Shown here piece by piece: positions 16,057 through 26,700 of a stretch of 43,329 nucleotides of DNA. The stretch spans positions 1 to 43,329 of the forward strand of contig JAGPVP010000031.1 of assembly GCA_018066965.1 (NCBI GenBank), given 5' to 3'. This stretch comes from Zhongshania sp. (lineage in GTDB: Bacteria > Pseudomonadota > Gammaproteobacteria > Pseudomonadales > Spongiibacteraceae). The translations under genes and the position numbers were made by a program. Under the pieces are notes generated by a model, which saw only the letters and a program-made list of their open reading frames with translations, had not been told where the DNA came from and did not search any database. Numbering within the stretch: the stretch's first letter is position 1; the number at the start of each line of letters is the position of its first letter.

Positions 16057-17263
16057 CAAGGAGGATATTGTCAGATTCAACACCGAGATCTTCCAGCATT
16101 TTAATAACAGCTGAGTTCATCATTGGCGGTCCGCACATATAAAACTCACAGTCCTCTGGCGCAACGTGATCCTTCAAGTAGTTTTCGTACAAGACTTGAT
16201 GAATAAAGCCAGTTTTACCCGTCCAGTTATCTTCAGGCTGTGGATCTGACAGTGCTAAATGCCATTCAAAATTTTCATTCTCAGCAGCTAGCTTGTCGTA
16301 CTCTTCTACGTAGAAGGCTTCGCGCATAGACCGCGCACCGTACCAGAAGCTAATTTTACGCTTTGAGCTAAGACGTTTAAGCTGATCAAAAATGTGCGAA
16401 CGCATCGGCGCCATACCTGCACCACCGCCCACAAACACCATTTCTGCATCAGTTTCTTTCGCGAAGAATTCACCGAAAGGACCGTAAACCTTTACCTTAT
16501 CGCCGGGCTTAAGATTGAACACCCAAGACGACATCTGCCCAGGGGTTAACGCCAAGTTATTTGGTGGTGGGGTCGCTGCGCGAATATTAAACTTAACAAT
16601 GCCACGCTCTTCAGGATAGTTGGCCATGGAATAAGCACGGATTACCGTCTCTTCTACCTTAGACTCAACATTCAAGAAGCCAAAACGCTCCCAGTCACCT
16701 TTGTATTCCGCAGGAATATCAAAGTCAGAATACTTCACGTGATGCGGTGGGCACTCTAGCTGAACATAACCACCAGCACGGAAGTTTACGTTTTCGCCCT
16801 CTGGCAATTTTAGCGTCAGTTCTTTGATAAACGTCGCCACATTGGGGTTGGACTCAACGGTACATTCCCACTGTTTAACGCCGAATACATCTTCAGGCAC
16901 TTCAATTTTCATGTCCTGCTTAACCGGAGTCTGGCAGGATAAACGCCAGCCTTCACGGGCTTCACGAGGACTAAAATGGGCTTCTTCGGTGGCCAGCATA
17001 GAACCGCCGCCATCGTTAACAATACATTTACACTGCGCGCAGCTACCGCCGCCACCGCAGGCTGACGCTAAAAATACGCCCTGTGCAGACAGGGTGTTAA
17101 GTAATTTATCGCCCGCCGGAACGGTGATGGTTTTCTCGCCATTGATCTCAATTGTGACATTGCCGCTGCTCACCAAACGTGAGCGCGCAAATAAGATGAT
17201 GCACACCAGCGATAATACAATCGCCGTAAACATCCCCACACCGAGAATAACTACTGTATTCAT
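16040..17263 (-). CDS. nqrF: Na+-translocating NADH:quinone reductase subunit F
   Basis: 407 aa, the family length. The N-terminal membrane helix spans about 4-26. A 2Fe-2S ferredoxin domain has ligands C69, C75, C78 and C110. An FAD/NADH reductase module follows, with [11 protein letters not shown] (FAD binding), [13 protein letters not shown] and [13 protein letters not shown] (NADH binding), CGPPMM and the terminal DDFGG. It takes electrons from NADH and passes them via FAD and 2Fe-2S into the pump. It lies 24 bp after nqrE, with GGAG upstream of the ATG. Confidence 0.98.
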   Translation of the reverse strand: MNTVVILGVGMFTAIVLSLVCIILFARSRLVSSGNVTIEINGEKTITVPAGDKLLNTLSAQGVFLASACGGGGSCAQCKCIVNDGGGSMLATEEAHFSPREAREGWRLSCQTPVKQDMKIEVPEDVFGVKQWECTVESNPNVATFIKELTLKLPEGENVNFRAGGYVQLECPPHHVKYSDFDIPAEYKGDWERFGFLNVESKVEETVIRAYSMANYPEERGIVKFNIRAATPPPNNLALTPGQMSSWVFNLKPGDKVKVYGPFGEFFAKETDAEMVFVGGGAGMAPMRSHIFDQLKRLSSKRKISFWYGARSMREAFYVEEYDKLAAENENFEWHLALSDPQPEDNWTGKTGFIHQVLYENYLKDHVAPEDCEFYMCGPPMMNSAVIKMLEDLGVESDNILLDDFGG

Positions 17264-17287
17264 TACAAGGTCTCCAGTTCGTCTCGG

Positions 17288-17896
17288 TTAAAGATCAATG
17301 CCGCCAAAGGACATAAAGCCTAAGGACATTAAACCCACAGTAATAAAAGTAATACCCAAGCCACGTAAGCCTTCTGGTACATCACTGTACTTTAACTTTT
17401 CGCGAATACCTGCCAAGGCCATAATTGCTAAGGCCCAGCCAGTGCCCGCGCCGGCGCCATACACCACCGACTCAGAGAAATTATAATCGCGCTCTACCAT
17501 GAACAGCGAACCGCCCATAATCGCGCAGTTAACGGTAATCAGCGGTAAGAATACGCCCAGCGCGTTGTACAGCGCAGGAACGTATTTATCCAACACCATT
17601 TCCATAATCTGAACGATTGCCGCAATAACGCCGATATAGCTCAGCAAGCCAAGGAAGCTTAAATCCACATCCGGATAGCCTGCCCACGCCAGCGCGCCTT
17701 CGCGCAGCAAGTGGTTATAGATAAGGCTGTTTACTGGCACTGTTAAGGCCATAACCACAATCACCGCAATACCCAAACCGATAGCGGCCTGGATTTTTTT
17801 GGAGATGGCCATGAACGTACACATACCGAGGAAAAAGCTCAGCGCCATATTTTCAAGAAATACCGAACGCACGAACAGGCTAATATAATGTTCCAT
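17288..17896 (-). CDS. nqrE: Na+-translocating NADH:quinone reductase subunit E
   Basis: 202 aa integral membrane subunit with six hydrophobic helices; the [25 protein letters not shown] stretch carries the Cys of the intramembrane iron site shared with NqrD. It is homologous to NqrD but inserted with opposite topology. The ATG overlaps the nqrD stop by one base (TAATG), and an AAGGAGG ribosome site lies inside the end of nqrD. Confidence 0.98.
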   Translation of the reverse strand: MEHYISLFVRSVFLENMALSFFLGMCTFMAISKKIQAAIGLGIAVIVVMALTVPVNSLIYNHLLREGALAWAGYPDVDLSFLGLLSYIGVIAAIVQIMEMVLDKYVPALYNALGVFLPLITVNCAIMGGSLFMVERDYNFSESVVYGAGAGTGWALAIMALAGIREKLKYSDVPEGLRGLGITFITVGLMSLGFMSFGGIDL

Positions 17897-18561
17897 TAAA
17901 AGGCCTCCTTAACACTGCGGGTATTCTTGGTGATTTTGAATTCGGCCTTCTCAACCTGTTCCTTTTTCACCGAGCGAACAACCCAGATGAAAATACCAAT
18001 CAGGAAGAATGCGCTCGGTGGCAATAGCAGTAAACCATTAGGCACATACCAACCGCCGTCAGTGACGACCGGAAGAATTTCATAGCCAAATAATTTGCCC
18101 GAACCAAACAGCTCACGAACCACTGCAATACTGAACAGTACAACGCTGTAGCCCAAACCATTACCAATACCATCGACAAAGCTCGCCAGCGGCGGGTTCT
18201 TCATCGCAAAACCTTCGGCGCGTCCCATCACGATACAGTTGGTAATAATCAAACCGACAAACACCGACAGCTGCTTACTGATTGCAAATGCATAGGCTTT
18301 TAGTAGCTGATCTACCACTATTACCAGCGAGGCAATAATAACCATCTGCACGATAATGCGGATGCTGCCCGGAATCTGATTACGAATCAGCGAGACTGCA
18401 AAGCTAGAAAACGCGGTAACCAAGGTCACCGAGATACACATTACTAGCGTTACTTTAAGGCTAGACGTCACCGCCAGCGCGGAACAAATACCCAGTATTT
18501 GCAATGCGATGGGGTTATTTTGAATAATCGGCTTAGTTAAAGCTTCTCTCATTGTCGACAT
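17896..18561 (-). CDS. nqrD: Na+-translocating NADH:quinone reductase subunit D
   Basis: 221 aa integral membrane subunit with six helices and the conserved [14 protein letters not shown] and [19 protein letters not shown] motifs, each with a Cys that ligates the NqrD/NqrE iron centre. It ends in a basic cytoplasmic tail ([15 protein letters not shown]). The ATG at 18561 follows GGAGG by nine bases; a second Met at the fourth codon is possible. It lies 3 bp after the nqrC stop. Confidence 0.98.
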   Translation of the reverse strand: MSTMREALTKPIIQNNPIALQILGICSALAVTSSLKVTLVMCISVTLVTAFSSFAVSLIRNQIPGSIRIIVQMVIIASLVIVVDQLLKAYAFAISKQLSVFVGLIITNCIVMGRAEGFAMKNPPLASFVDGIGNGLGYSVVLFSIAVVRELFGSGKLFGYEILPVVTDGGWYVPNGLLLLPPSAFFLIGIFIWVVRSVKKEQVEKAEFKITKNTRSVKEAF

Positions 18562-18564
18562 GGC

Positions 18565-19332
18565 TTATGCCTCCCCTGAGCGCAAATTGCTTAAGAATTT
18601 TTGGTAACCCAGCTCACCCATCCAAAACCGCAATAGGTTGCTGACACCGCGACTGGTTAATGTTGCACCTGACAGAGCATCTACTTTATTAGCAGCGCCC
18701 GGTGTAGACGAATCAACATTGCCCTTAACCAACTGGATAGCTACGTCGCCGTCATCGTAAATTTCTTTACCGGGCCACAATGCTTTCCATTTAGGATTAT
18801 CTACTTCACCGCCCAAACCTGGGGTTTCGCCGTGCTCGTAAAAACCTAAACCAGCGACAGTATTAAAGTCATTCTCCAAAGCGAGAAAGCCGTACAGTGT
18901 CGACCACAGGCCGTAACCACGCACAGGTAGTATCACCTTGTCGTAATTACCGTCTTTACCGATCAGATATACCATCGCAAAATTTTCACGACGCCGTATC
19001 TTAGCCAAATCATCATCACCTAGCGCAATTGATGTTTCAGTATCTTTAGCGACTTTAGCTTGTTCAAAGCCTTTAAGCGTAAGCTCATCGGTGAATTTGC
19101 CGGTACGTAAATCTACGATTTTAGTGGTAACTTGCTCAAACTGAGCTTCAATACTCTCGCCAGGCACCAACAAGCCGGCCGCCGCCAAAATATTAGCTTT
19201 ACGGTCTAGCGCTTTGTTTGCCACCTGAGCAGGTTTTAGCATTACTGCAGCACTGGCAACCACCAGCGCGCATACAATACAGAGGACTACGGCAACCAGC
19301 AGCGTTCTCTGTGTACTGTCGTTATTAGCCAC
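18565..19332 (-). CDS. nqrC: Na+-translocating NADH:quinone reductase subunit C
   Basis: 255 aa from a GTG at 19332, chosen because GGAGGT lies six bases upstream and the protein then begins (M)ANNDSTQRT, the usual NqrC length. An N-terminal membrane helix (about 11-32) is followed by a periplasmic FMN-binding domain with GLGGEV. The flavinylation motif SGAT is at 221-224, so T224 should carry the covalent FMN. The start lies inside the end of nqrB (8-base overlap). ApbE, encoded in the same operon, should attach the flavin. Confidence 0.97.
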   Translation of the reverse strand: MANNDSTQRTLLVAVVLCIVCALVVASAAVMLKPAQVANKALDRKANILAAAGLLVPGESIEAQFEQVTTKIVDLRTGKFTDELTLKGFEQAKVAKDTETSIALGDDDLAKIRRRENFAMVYLIGKDGNYDKVILPVRGYGLWSTLYGFLALENDFNTVAGLGFYEHGETPGLGGEVDNPKWKALWPGKEIYDDGDVAIQLVKGNVDSSTPGAANKVDALSGATLTSRGVSNLLRFWMGELGYQKFLSNLRSGEA

Positions 19333-20524
19333 GTGCCAACCTCCGCTTAATATTCGCCTGCACCACAAAATGATCGATTAATGGTGCGAATAAATTGGCA
19401 AACAATATTGCCAGCATCATGCCTTCTGGGAAGGCCGGATTCACAACGCGAATCAAGACCACCATCGAGCCAATAAGCGCACCGTAAACCCACTTGCCGG
19501 TATTCGTCATCGAGGCCGACACAGGGTCGGTTGCCATAAACATCATACCGAAGGCAAAACCACCCAAGACGAGGTGCCAATGCCACGGCATAGCCATCAT
19601 CAGGTTGTTACCGCCATCCATTGAATTAAACAGCGTGGTCAGTGCGAACATACCGATTAATACACCTGCGACAATGCGCCACGATGCAATGCCGGTCCAA
19701 AGTAGAACTGCGCCACCGATAAAGATAGCGAGAGTAGATACTTCACCCATCGAGCCCTGCATATTACCTAAGAAGGCATCCATCCAGGTCATCTGCTCTT
19801 GCAAAACAGCCAAGCCATCACTTGCGACAACCGACAAAGGCGTTGCGCCGGTAAAGCCGTCAACCGCCGTCCAAACTGCGTCACCCGACATTTGTGCCGG
19901 GTAAGCAAAGAATAGGAATGCGCGACCAGCCAGTGCAGGGTTTAAGAAGTTTTTGCCGGTTCCGCCAAAGACTTCTTTACCAATAACCACACCAAAGCTA
20001 ATACCCAGCGCGACTTGCCACAATGGAATACTTGGCGGACAGATCAGCGCGAACAATATAGAAGTAACAAAGAAACCTTCGTTAACTTCGTGACCGCGCT
20101 TCATCGCAAACAGCACTTCCCAGAAACCGCCAACGAGAAACGTCACCGCGTAAACTGGAATGAAATACCAGAAACCGTGCCAGAAATTATCCCAAAGACT
20201 GGTCGGGTCATAACCCGCCACCATTGAAATCATCACATGGCGCCAGCCCTCACCAGCAGCCAGGCCGGTATCGAGCATGATTTGGTTGGCCTGAAAACCA
20301 ATATTCCACATACCGTAGAACATGGCTGGGAAGGCACAAAACCACACCGTAATCATGATGCGCTTAAGGTCAACGCCATCACGAACGTGGGCGTTTGTTT
20401 TGGTTACCGACGATGGCGAATAAAAAATAGTGTCTGCGGCTTCGTACAGCGCATACCATTTTTCGAAACGACCGCCCTTCTCAAAATTTGGCTCGATATC
20501 ATCGAGAAATTTTCTCAGCCCCAT
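19325..20524 (-). CDS. nqrB: Na+-translocating NADH:quinone reductase subunit B
   Basis: 399 aa, the largest membrane subunit, with about ten helices. The covalent FMN site is T228 in GFTGATPLS (225-231). Other family hallmarks are [27 protein letters not shown] and the [25 protein letters not shown] stretch that contributes to riboflavin and quinone binding. It starts 3 bp after the nqrA stop. It is the core of the Na+ path in the family. Confidence 0.98.
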   Translation of the reverse strand: MGLRKFLDDIEPNFEKGGRFEKWYALYEAADTIFYSPSSVTKTNAHVRDGVDLKRIMITVWFCAFPAMFYGMWNIGFQANQIMLDTGLAAGEGWRHVMISMVAGYDPTSLWDNFWHGFWYFIPVYAVTFLVGGFWEVLFAMKRGHEVNEGFFVTSILFALICPPSIPLWQVALGISFGVVIGKEVFGGTGKNFLNPALAGRAFLFFAYPAQMSGDAVWTAVDGFTGATPLSVVASDGLAVLQEQMTWMDAFLGNMQGSMGEVSTLAIFIGGAVLLWTGIASWRIVAGVLIGMFALTTLFNSMDGGNNLMMAMPWHWHLVLGGFAFGMMFMATDPVSASMTNTGKWVYGALIGSMVVLIRVVNPAFPEGMMLAILFANLFAPLIDHFVVQANIKRRLARG

Positions 20525-20527
20525 GAT

Positions 20528-21868
20528 TTAACCCTCTTTCTCTATGCGGCTTAAATTGTCGCGAAGGATCGGCCCGAACTCATATTTGCCGGGGCAAACA
20601 TAGGTGCACAGCGCGAGGTCTTCCTCGTCCAACTCCAAGCAACCCAAAGTTTGAGCAACTTGGGTATCGCCAACAATTAATGAGCGCAGTAACTGAGTTG
20701 GCAGAATATCCAACGGCATCACTTTCTCGTACACCCCAATTGGCACCATCGCGCGCTCACTACCATTGGTATTGGTAGTATAAGGAATACGTTTTTTGAA
20801 AAACTGTGACAAATAAATACGCAGCGATGAATGCTTGCTAGCACCCGGCGACAACCAACCCATAAATTCGCGGTGATTGCCCTCTGCCAGTACGGTCACT
20901 TGATTGTGGTAACGACCCAAGAACGCGGTTGCGCCGCGTGCGGTTCGACCACCCAGCACCGAGCCAGAAATAACGCGGTTATTACCGGGAATAATTTGAC
21001 CAGCGCAAAGCTCGTCGAGACTGACGCCCAACCGAGTTTCAATCAAACGCGGATTTTCTACCTGCGGGCCAGCCAGCGACACGATTCGAGTAGTATCGAG
21101 CTTGCCAGTGGTAAATAGCTTTCCGATGGCAATAACATCTTGATAACCAACAGACCAAACAATCTTGGTCGCGCTCGCGCCTTCCAAGAAATGAATATGG
21201 GTACCCGCTAAACCTGCAGGATGAACACCGCCAAACTCCGCTACATGAAGCTGGTCGTTATCCAAACTGGGAATATTACTATTTGGCGCCACACACAAGT
21301 GGACTTTACCGCTGGTTAGACGACACAGCAGTTCTAGGCCATTTGTGAAATCGTCTTCTGCGCGGGCAATGACTTGCGCGGGATCGGCCGCCAAAGGATG
21401 GGTATCAATCGCCGTCACAAAAATTGCGGCGGGACTGCTACCAATAGTAGGAATGCGGCTAAATGGGCGGGCACGAAATGCCGTCCAAAGACCAGATTCT
21501 ACGAGGTTTTCAGTCACCTGCTCAGCAGTTAATGTTGATAATTTAGAGGCGTCGTACTGAGTAAAACTCTCGTATTCGTCTTCCTCTACATCAATAACTA
21601 CCGACTGCAGCACACGCTTCTCACCGCGATTAATCGCAGAAACAAACCCGGTTGCCGGCGAGGTGTAACGCACCCCCTCGTTTTTCTTGTCAGTAAATAA
21701 AACTTGGCCAGTTTTGACACGATCCCCGGCTTTCACAGCCATGGTCGGCTTCATGCCAACATAATCGAAACCAACCACCGCGACCGAACGCACTTTTGAG
21801 CCGGACTCAATACGCTGATCGGGCAAACCCGATATGGGCAAATCGAGGCCCTTGGTAATTTTGATCAT
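20528..21868 (-). CDS. nqrA: Na+-translocating NADH:quinone reductase subunit A
   Basis: 446 aa from the ATG at 21868 ([12 protein letters not shown]), the same length as Vibrio NqrA; a GTG 15 bases further upstream is less likely. It is a soluble cytoplasmic subunit linked to quinone binding. The C-terminal region has [27 protein letters not shown], the [10 protein letters not shown] segment and [18 protein letters not shown] residues ([16 protein letters not shown]), ending [17 protein letters not shown]. It is the first gene of nqrABCDEF-apbE-nqrM on the minus strand. The ribosome site is weak. The 234-bp leader region upstream holds a tetraloop hairpin. Confidence 0.98.
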   Translation of the reverse strand: MIKITKGLDLPISGLPDQRIESGSKVRSVAVVGFDYVGMKPTMAVKAGDRVKTGQVLFTDKKNEGVRYTSPATGFVSAINRGEKRVLQSVVIDVEEDEYESFTQYDASKLSTLTAEQVTENLVESGLWTAFRARPFSRIPTIGSSPAAIFVTAIDTHPLAADPAQVIARAEDDFTNGLELLCRLTSGKVHLCVAPNSNIPSLDNDQLHVAEFGGVHPAGLAGTHIHFLEGASATKIVWSVGYQDVIAIGKLFTTGKLDTTRIVSLAGPQVENPRLIETRLGVSLDELCAGQIIPGNNRVISGSVLGGRTARGATAFLGRYHNQVTVLAEGNHREFMGWLSPGASKHSSLRIYLSQFFKKRIPYTTNTNGSERAMVPIGVYEKVMPLDILPTQLLRSLIVGDTQVAQTLGCLELDEEDLALCTYVCPGKYEFGPILRDNLSRIEKEG

Positions 21869-21920
21869 AAGGTTGCCTAACACTCTTATGGTTAAACGCG
21901 AAATTGCAAATCTGCGTAAA

Positions 21921-21941
21921 CCGGACGCGAAAGCGCTCCGG
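21921..21941 (-). promoter_or_regulatory. Hairpin in the leader of the nqr operon
   Basis: The bases 21921-21928 pair with 21933-21941 (CCGGACGC against GCGCTCCGG with one bulged base). The loop is GAAA as read on the plus strand, so it is TTTC in the nqr transcript. It lies about 55 bp before the nqrA start and about 160 bp after the gap stop. It could be the gap terminator, although no clear U-run follows, or a structured leader of nqrA. The rest of 21869-22102 shows no gene. Confidence 0.35.
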
Positions 21942-22102
21942 AAATAATGCGTTAACTGAATTTGCAGCTACGCATTAAAAAACTGCGGCAAGTATAAAGA
22001 CTCGCCGATCTGCTTACTACAGCAAGACCCTCGATAAAGGCCAACTCAGCAAACATTTACGGTCAGACCAGCTTGAGTGATTACCCAAACTGGCCTCTCC
22101 TC

Positions 22103-23569
22103 TTATTCCTGAGGGTATACCGCGTAATCTACCCCAGCCATCTGCTCCAGAATTCGGTGTACCTGACAGCTGTAACCAAACTCATTGTCGTACCAGCAGT
22201 ACAACACCGCACTTTTGCCATTGACGATAGTCGCTTCACTATCGAACACACAGGCATGGCGCGAGCCCACAAAATCACTAGAGACCACTTCGGGTGAATT
22301 TGAGTAATCAATTTGCTTGCGCAGCGGCGAATGCAGTGCCACCCGACGCATAAACTCATTCAGCTCTTCAACCGTGGTTTCAGTTTTCAGATTCAGCTTT
22401 AAGATAGCCAAAGACACATTGGGTGTCGGCACACGAATCGCGTTACCGCTAAGCTTGCCCAATAACTGAGGCAACACTTTACCCACCGCCTTAGCCGCAC
22501 CAGTTTCTGAAATAACCATATTCAACGGTGCACTGCGGCCACGACGATCACCTTTGTGGTAATTGTCGATCAAGTTTTGGTCGTTGGTATACGAGTGAAC
22601 AGTTTCTACGTGACCACCCTCAACGCCGAACTTGTCATCCAACACTTTCAGTGGCGGCGCAATAGCGTTGGTGGTGCAGCTTGCTGCAGAAATAATGGTG
22701 TCAGTTGGCAAAATTTCATGGCTATTTACGCCGTGAACGATATTTTTCATATCGCCTTTACCCGGTGCAGTCAAAATGACTTTTGAAATACCTGGGCAAG
22801 CCAAATGAACAGACAAACCTTCTGAGTCGCGCCACTTACCGGTGTTATCAACCAGAATAGCGTCGTTAATACCGTATTGGGTGTAATCAACTTCAGAGGG
22901 TGAATTAGAATAAATTACCTTAACTTCAACACCGTTGGCGACAAAAGACTGACGGTCTTCATCTACCCGGATGGTGCCGTTAAATGGACCATGAACAGAG
23001 TCGCGACGCAACAAACTAACGCGCTTCACTAAATCGTTCTCGGCACCGCCGTGACGAACAACAACTGCTTTAAGGCGCAAATTCTCACCACCGCCCGCTT
23101 TCTCGATCAATAAGCGCGCCACTAAGCGGCCAATCCGACCAAAGCCGTAAAGCACCACATCGCGAGCAGGACGAACAGGCTCTTTAGAGCCGCCGATCAA
23201 ACCGTCGACTTGGCTGCGAACAAATTCTTCTACTGATTTACCAGCTGGCTTACCCGTTTCTTCGTACGCCGCGGCAATACGACCAGCGTCAATATGCGCG
23301 GTACCAAGATCTAAAGTAGACAGTGCTTGAATGACGGGGAAGGTTTCGAACTCTGAGAGTTCATTTTGCTCAACCTGACGCACAAAACGGTGCGCTTGCA
23401 TAATGTCGAGAACCGAAAGATTTACTAGGTTCTTTCCATAGATGTAGATCTTAACGTTATTGCTGCGGTACAACTTACCTATTAGGGGAATCATCCCCTC
23501 TGCTAATGCTTCGCGTTCTTTCCAATCGGCGAAGTAATCATCAGGACGCTCACGTCTTCTTTCAGTCAC
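22103..23569 (-). CDS. Glyceraldehyde-3-phosphate dehydrogenase, long form with N-terminal extension
   Basis: 488 aa from a GTG at 23569; a TTG at 23638 falls in the predicted -35 box and is rejected. The first ~135 residues are an extension not found in ordinary GapA (REALAEGMIPLIGKLYRSNNVKIYIYG and following). The GAPDH core starts at VVLYGFGRIGR (NAD-binding, 142-148). It has the catalytic Cys C298 in SAASCTTNAIAPP, the phosphate-binding HSYTNDQNLID, and WYDNEFGYSCQ at the end. The same long form sits next to mfd in Pseudomonas as I recall (PA3001). It interconverts glyceraldehyde 3-phosphate and 1,3-bisphosphoglycerate. Whether it is glycolytic, gluconeogenic or NADP-linked cannot be told by eye. 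Confidence 0.93.
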   Translation of the reverse strand: MTERRRERPDDYFADWKEREALAEGMIPLIGKLYRSNNVKIYIYGKNLVNLSVLDIMQAHRFVRQVEQNELSEFETFPVIQALSTLDLGTAHIDAGRIAAAYEETGKPAGKSVEEFVRSQVDGLIGGSKEPVRPARDVVLYGFGRIGRLVARLLIEKAGGGENLRLKAVVVRHGGAENDLVKRVSLLRRDSVHGPFNGTIRVDEDRQSFVANGVEVKVIYSNSPSEVDYTQYGINDAILVDNTGKWRDSEGLSVHLACPGISKVILTAPGKGDMKNIVHGVNSHEILPTDTIISAASCTTNAIAPPLKVLDDKFGVEGGHVETVHSYTNDQNLIDNYHKGDRRGRSAPLNMVISETGAAKAVGKVLPQLLGKLSGNAIRVPTPNVSLAILKLNLKTETTVEELNEFMRRVALHSPLRKQIDYSNSPEVVSSDFVGSRHACVFDSEATIVNGKSAVLYCWYDNEFGYSCQVHRILEQMAGVDYAVYPQE

Positions 23570-23609
23570 GGCAGATACCCTTTGCTTACGGGGAGAAATT
23601 TGAGCGCGT

Positions 23610-23638
23610 ATTATCTTTATTACTGCCCTTGAGTTCAA
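23610..23638 (-). promoter_or_regulatory. Sigma-70 promoter of the long-form gap gene
   Basis: On the minus strand TTGAAC (23638-23633) is followed after 17 bases by GATAAT (23615-23610). Transcription should start near 23603, about 34 bases before the GTG start. The promoter faces away from mfd in the 156-bp divergent gap. A TACAAT at 23684-23689 could serve mfd but has no good -35 partner. Confidence 0.6.
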
Positions 23639-23725
23639 CTGCCCAAGCGGTTTGAAGCAATGTAATAACTACCACTTGCAGGTTACAATGGTTTGTTAAC
23701 CACTAAATGAAGCCGAATTTCGACT

Positions 23726-26700
23726 GTGATTGAATTACCCGCCATAGCAAAACCACCCAAGGGCGGCGCCCTTCACTGGGGTAGCATCCCCACTGCCAGC
23801 CACGGCTTACTCGCCGCAGAGCTAGCCAGGTCGCTGGATGCACCGATTTTACTGCTGACTGCAGACACAGCCTCGGCGTATCAGTTAGAACAAAATATGC
23901 GTTTTTTCGCAGATGGCTTGCCGGTCAGACTTCTGCCCGACTGGGAAACCCTGCCATACGATAATTTTTCTCCCCACGAGGACATAGTTTCTGAACGCCT
24001 GCGCACGTTAAGCGAGCTTACCACTATGCGACGGGGTATTTTAGTGGCGCCAATCAGCACTTTAATGCAGCGTATCGCGCCACCGGATTACGTTAGTAAG
24101 CACAGCTTACTGCTTGATATTGGCCAAACTCTCGATATTGACTCCTTTCGCCAGCAACTTGAAAAAAGTGGCTACCGGCATGTCGATACGGTATATCAGC
24201 ACGGTGAATACGCCAGTCGTGGCGCGATTATTGATATTTTCCCCATGGGCAGTGAATCGCCCTACCGCATCGATTTACTCGATGAGGAAATAGACAGCCT
24301 GCGCAGCTTTGACCCTGAAACCCAGCGCGGCATAGAATCGGTTAAGCAAATCAGGCTACTGCCTGGCAAAGAACTTCCCATCGATGAAGACGGCATCGCC
24401 CTCTTTCGTCGCCACTGGCATGAACGTTTTAACGTCGATCACCGCAAATGCCCCATTTACCAAGATGTCAGCGATGGCATCGCGCCAGCCGGCATAGAAT
24501 ACTACCTGCCCTTATTTTTTGAGCAAACCGGCACCCTGTTCGACTACCTTCCCGCCAATAGCTGGTTACTTACTAACGCAGGCATTGAAGGCGCGGCAGA
24601 ACATTATTGGCAAGACATTCAGCAACGTTACGAACAGCGACTGGGTGATGTACGGCGACCCGTACTGCCACCCCCCACAGTATTTCAAACCGTGCCAGAA
24701 ATTTTCGCACGACTAAAAGACTATCCGCGCATTACGATCAGTGAAGCGCCCCTGCCTGAGTCTGCCGGCAGTTATAACTTCGCTATCGGCACCTCGCCAT
24801 CGCTCACCATAGACAGCAAACACCACGACCCAGTCGCCGCCTTACGCGAATACTGCAATGATCGGCGGGTATTATTTTGTGCCGAATCTGCGGGACGCCG
24901 CGAAGCACTTATTGATTTATTAAGCCGCCACAAGCTGAAACCTAAACCCGTCAACGACTGGCACGAGTTCACCACCGGCAAAGACCGCATAAACATCACC
25001 GTCGCACCGCTCGACGAAGGTATCTCAGGTACATCACCCCAGCCCTTCGCTTTAATTGCCGAGTCACAATTATTTGGCAAGCGCGTCTCTCAAAGTCGAC
25101 GGCGCAAAAAAGCGAGCAACACCGCCGAAAATGTCGTTAAGAACCTGGCGGAACTACGAATCGGCGCCCCGGTGGTTCATGCCGACCACGGCGTTGGCCG
25201 CTACCTGGGCTTACAAACTTTAAATATCGATAATCAAGCCAATGAATTCTTAAGCCTTGAATATGCAGATGGCGCGAAATTATACGTGCCTGTTACTTCG
25301 CTACAGCTGATTAGTCGTTATAGCGGCGCCGATGACGAACTCGCGCCATTACACCGCTTAGGCACCGACCAATGGAGTAAAGCCAAGCGCAAAGCCGCGG
25401 AGAAAATTCGCGACGTGGCCGCCGAACTACTGGATATTTACGCACGCAGAGAAGCCCGCCAAGGCCGTTCATTTGAATTGAGCGACGAAGACTATTACGA
25501 ATTTGCCAACGCCTTTCCGTTTGAAGAAACCCCCGACCAGCAAACCGCCATCGAAGCCGTTATAGCCGATTTAAAATCCATCAAACCCATGGACAGATTA
25601 GTGTGCGGTGATGTTGGCTTTGGCAAAACCGAAGTGGCTGTTCGAGCGGCATTCGTTGCTGTACAAAACCTTACCCAAGTCGCAATTCTGGTCCCAACTA
25701 CACTGCTGGCCCAGCAACATTTTGAATCCTTCCGCGACCGTTTTGCCGAACTGCCAGTAAATATTGAAGTACTATCGCGCTTTCGCAGCGCCGCCGAGCA
25801 AAAATCAGTTATCGCCGATCTCGCCGCAGGTAAAGTTGATATTTTAATCGGCACCCACAAGCTGCTCAGCAACGACATCGTCTACAAAAATCTTGGCTTG
25901 GTTATCATTGACGAAGAACATCGCTTTGGGGTCCGCCAAAAAGAAGCACTCAAAAATATTCGCGCCGAAGTTGATGTGCTCACCCTCACCGCCACCCCGA
26001 TCCCCCGCACCTTGAATATGTCGATGGCGGGCATTCGCGATCTGTCTATTATTGCGACACCGCCAGCGCGACGACTGTCGGTAAAGACCTTTGTGCGCGA
26101 GTCTGATCCGGCGCTGATTAAAGAATCTATACTCAGGGAAATACTCCGTGGCGGTCAGGTTTATTATCTGCACAACGAAGTAAAAACGATTGAGAAAACC
26201 GCGCGGGATCTACAAGACATGATTCCCGAGCTGCGCATTGGTATCGGCCACGGCCAAATGCGTGAGCGCGAACTCGAACAAGTCATGAGCGACTTTTATC
26301 ATAAACGCCACAATGTATTGGTGTGCTCAACCATTATCGAAACCGGCATCGACGTGCCTAATGCCAACACCATTATCATTGATCGCGCCGACAAATTTGG
26401 TTTAGCGCAGCTCCACCAATTACGGGGCCGCGTCGGCCGCTCTCACCACCAAGCCTATGCCTATCTATTAACCCCGCCGGCGAAACAATTAACCGGCGAC
26501 GCCGAAAAACGCTTAACAGCGATTAGCGAAGCCGATGATCTCGGCGCCGGCTTTACCCTAGCCACTCAAGACATGGAAATTCGCGGCGCCGGAGAACTAC
26601 TCGGCGAAGGCCAAAGTGGTCAAATACACACCATCGGTTTTACGCTGTATATGGACATGCTAGACCGCGCTGTGCGGGCAATAAAAGCCGGTAAAAAAAT

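Noticed and set aside
16057..16068. AAGGAGG-like string near the apbE start
   Set aside because: It lies on the plus strand; in the apbE mRNA it reads CCTCCTT and belongs to nqrF codons, so it is not a ribosome site.
23652..23689. TTGAAG and TACAAT as an mfd promoter
   Set aside because: The spacing is 26 bases, well outside the usual 16-18.
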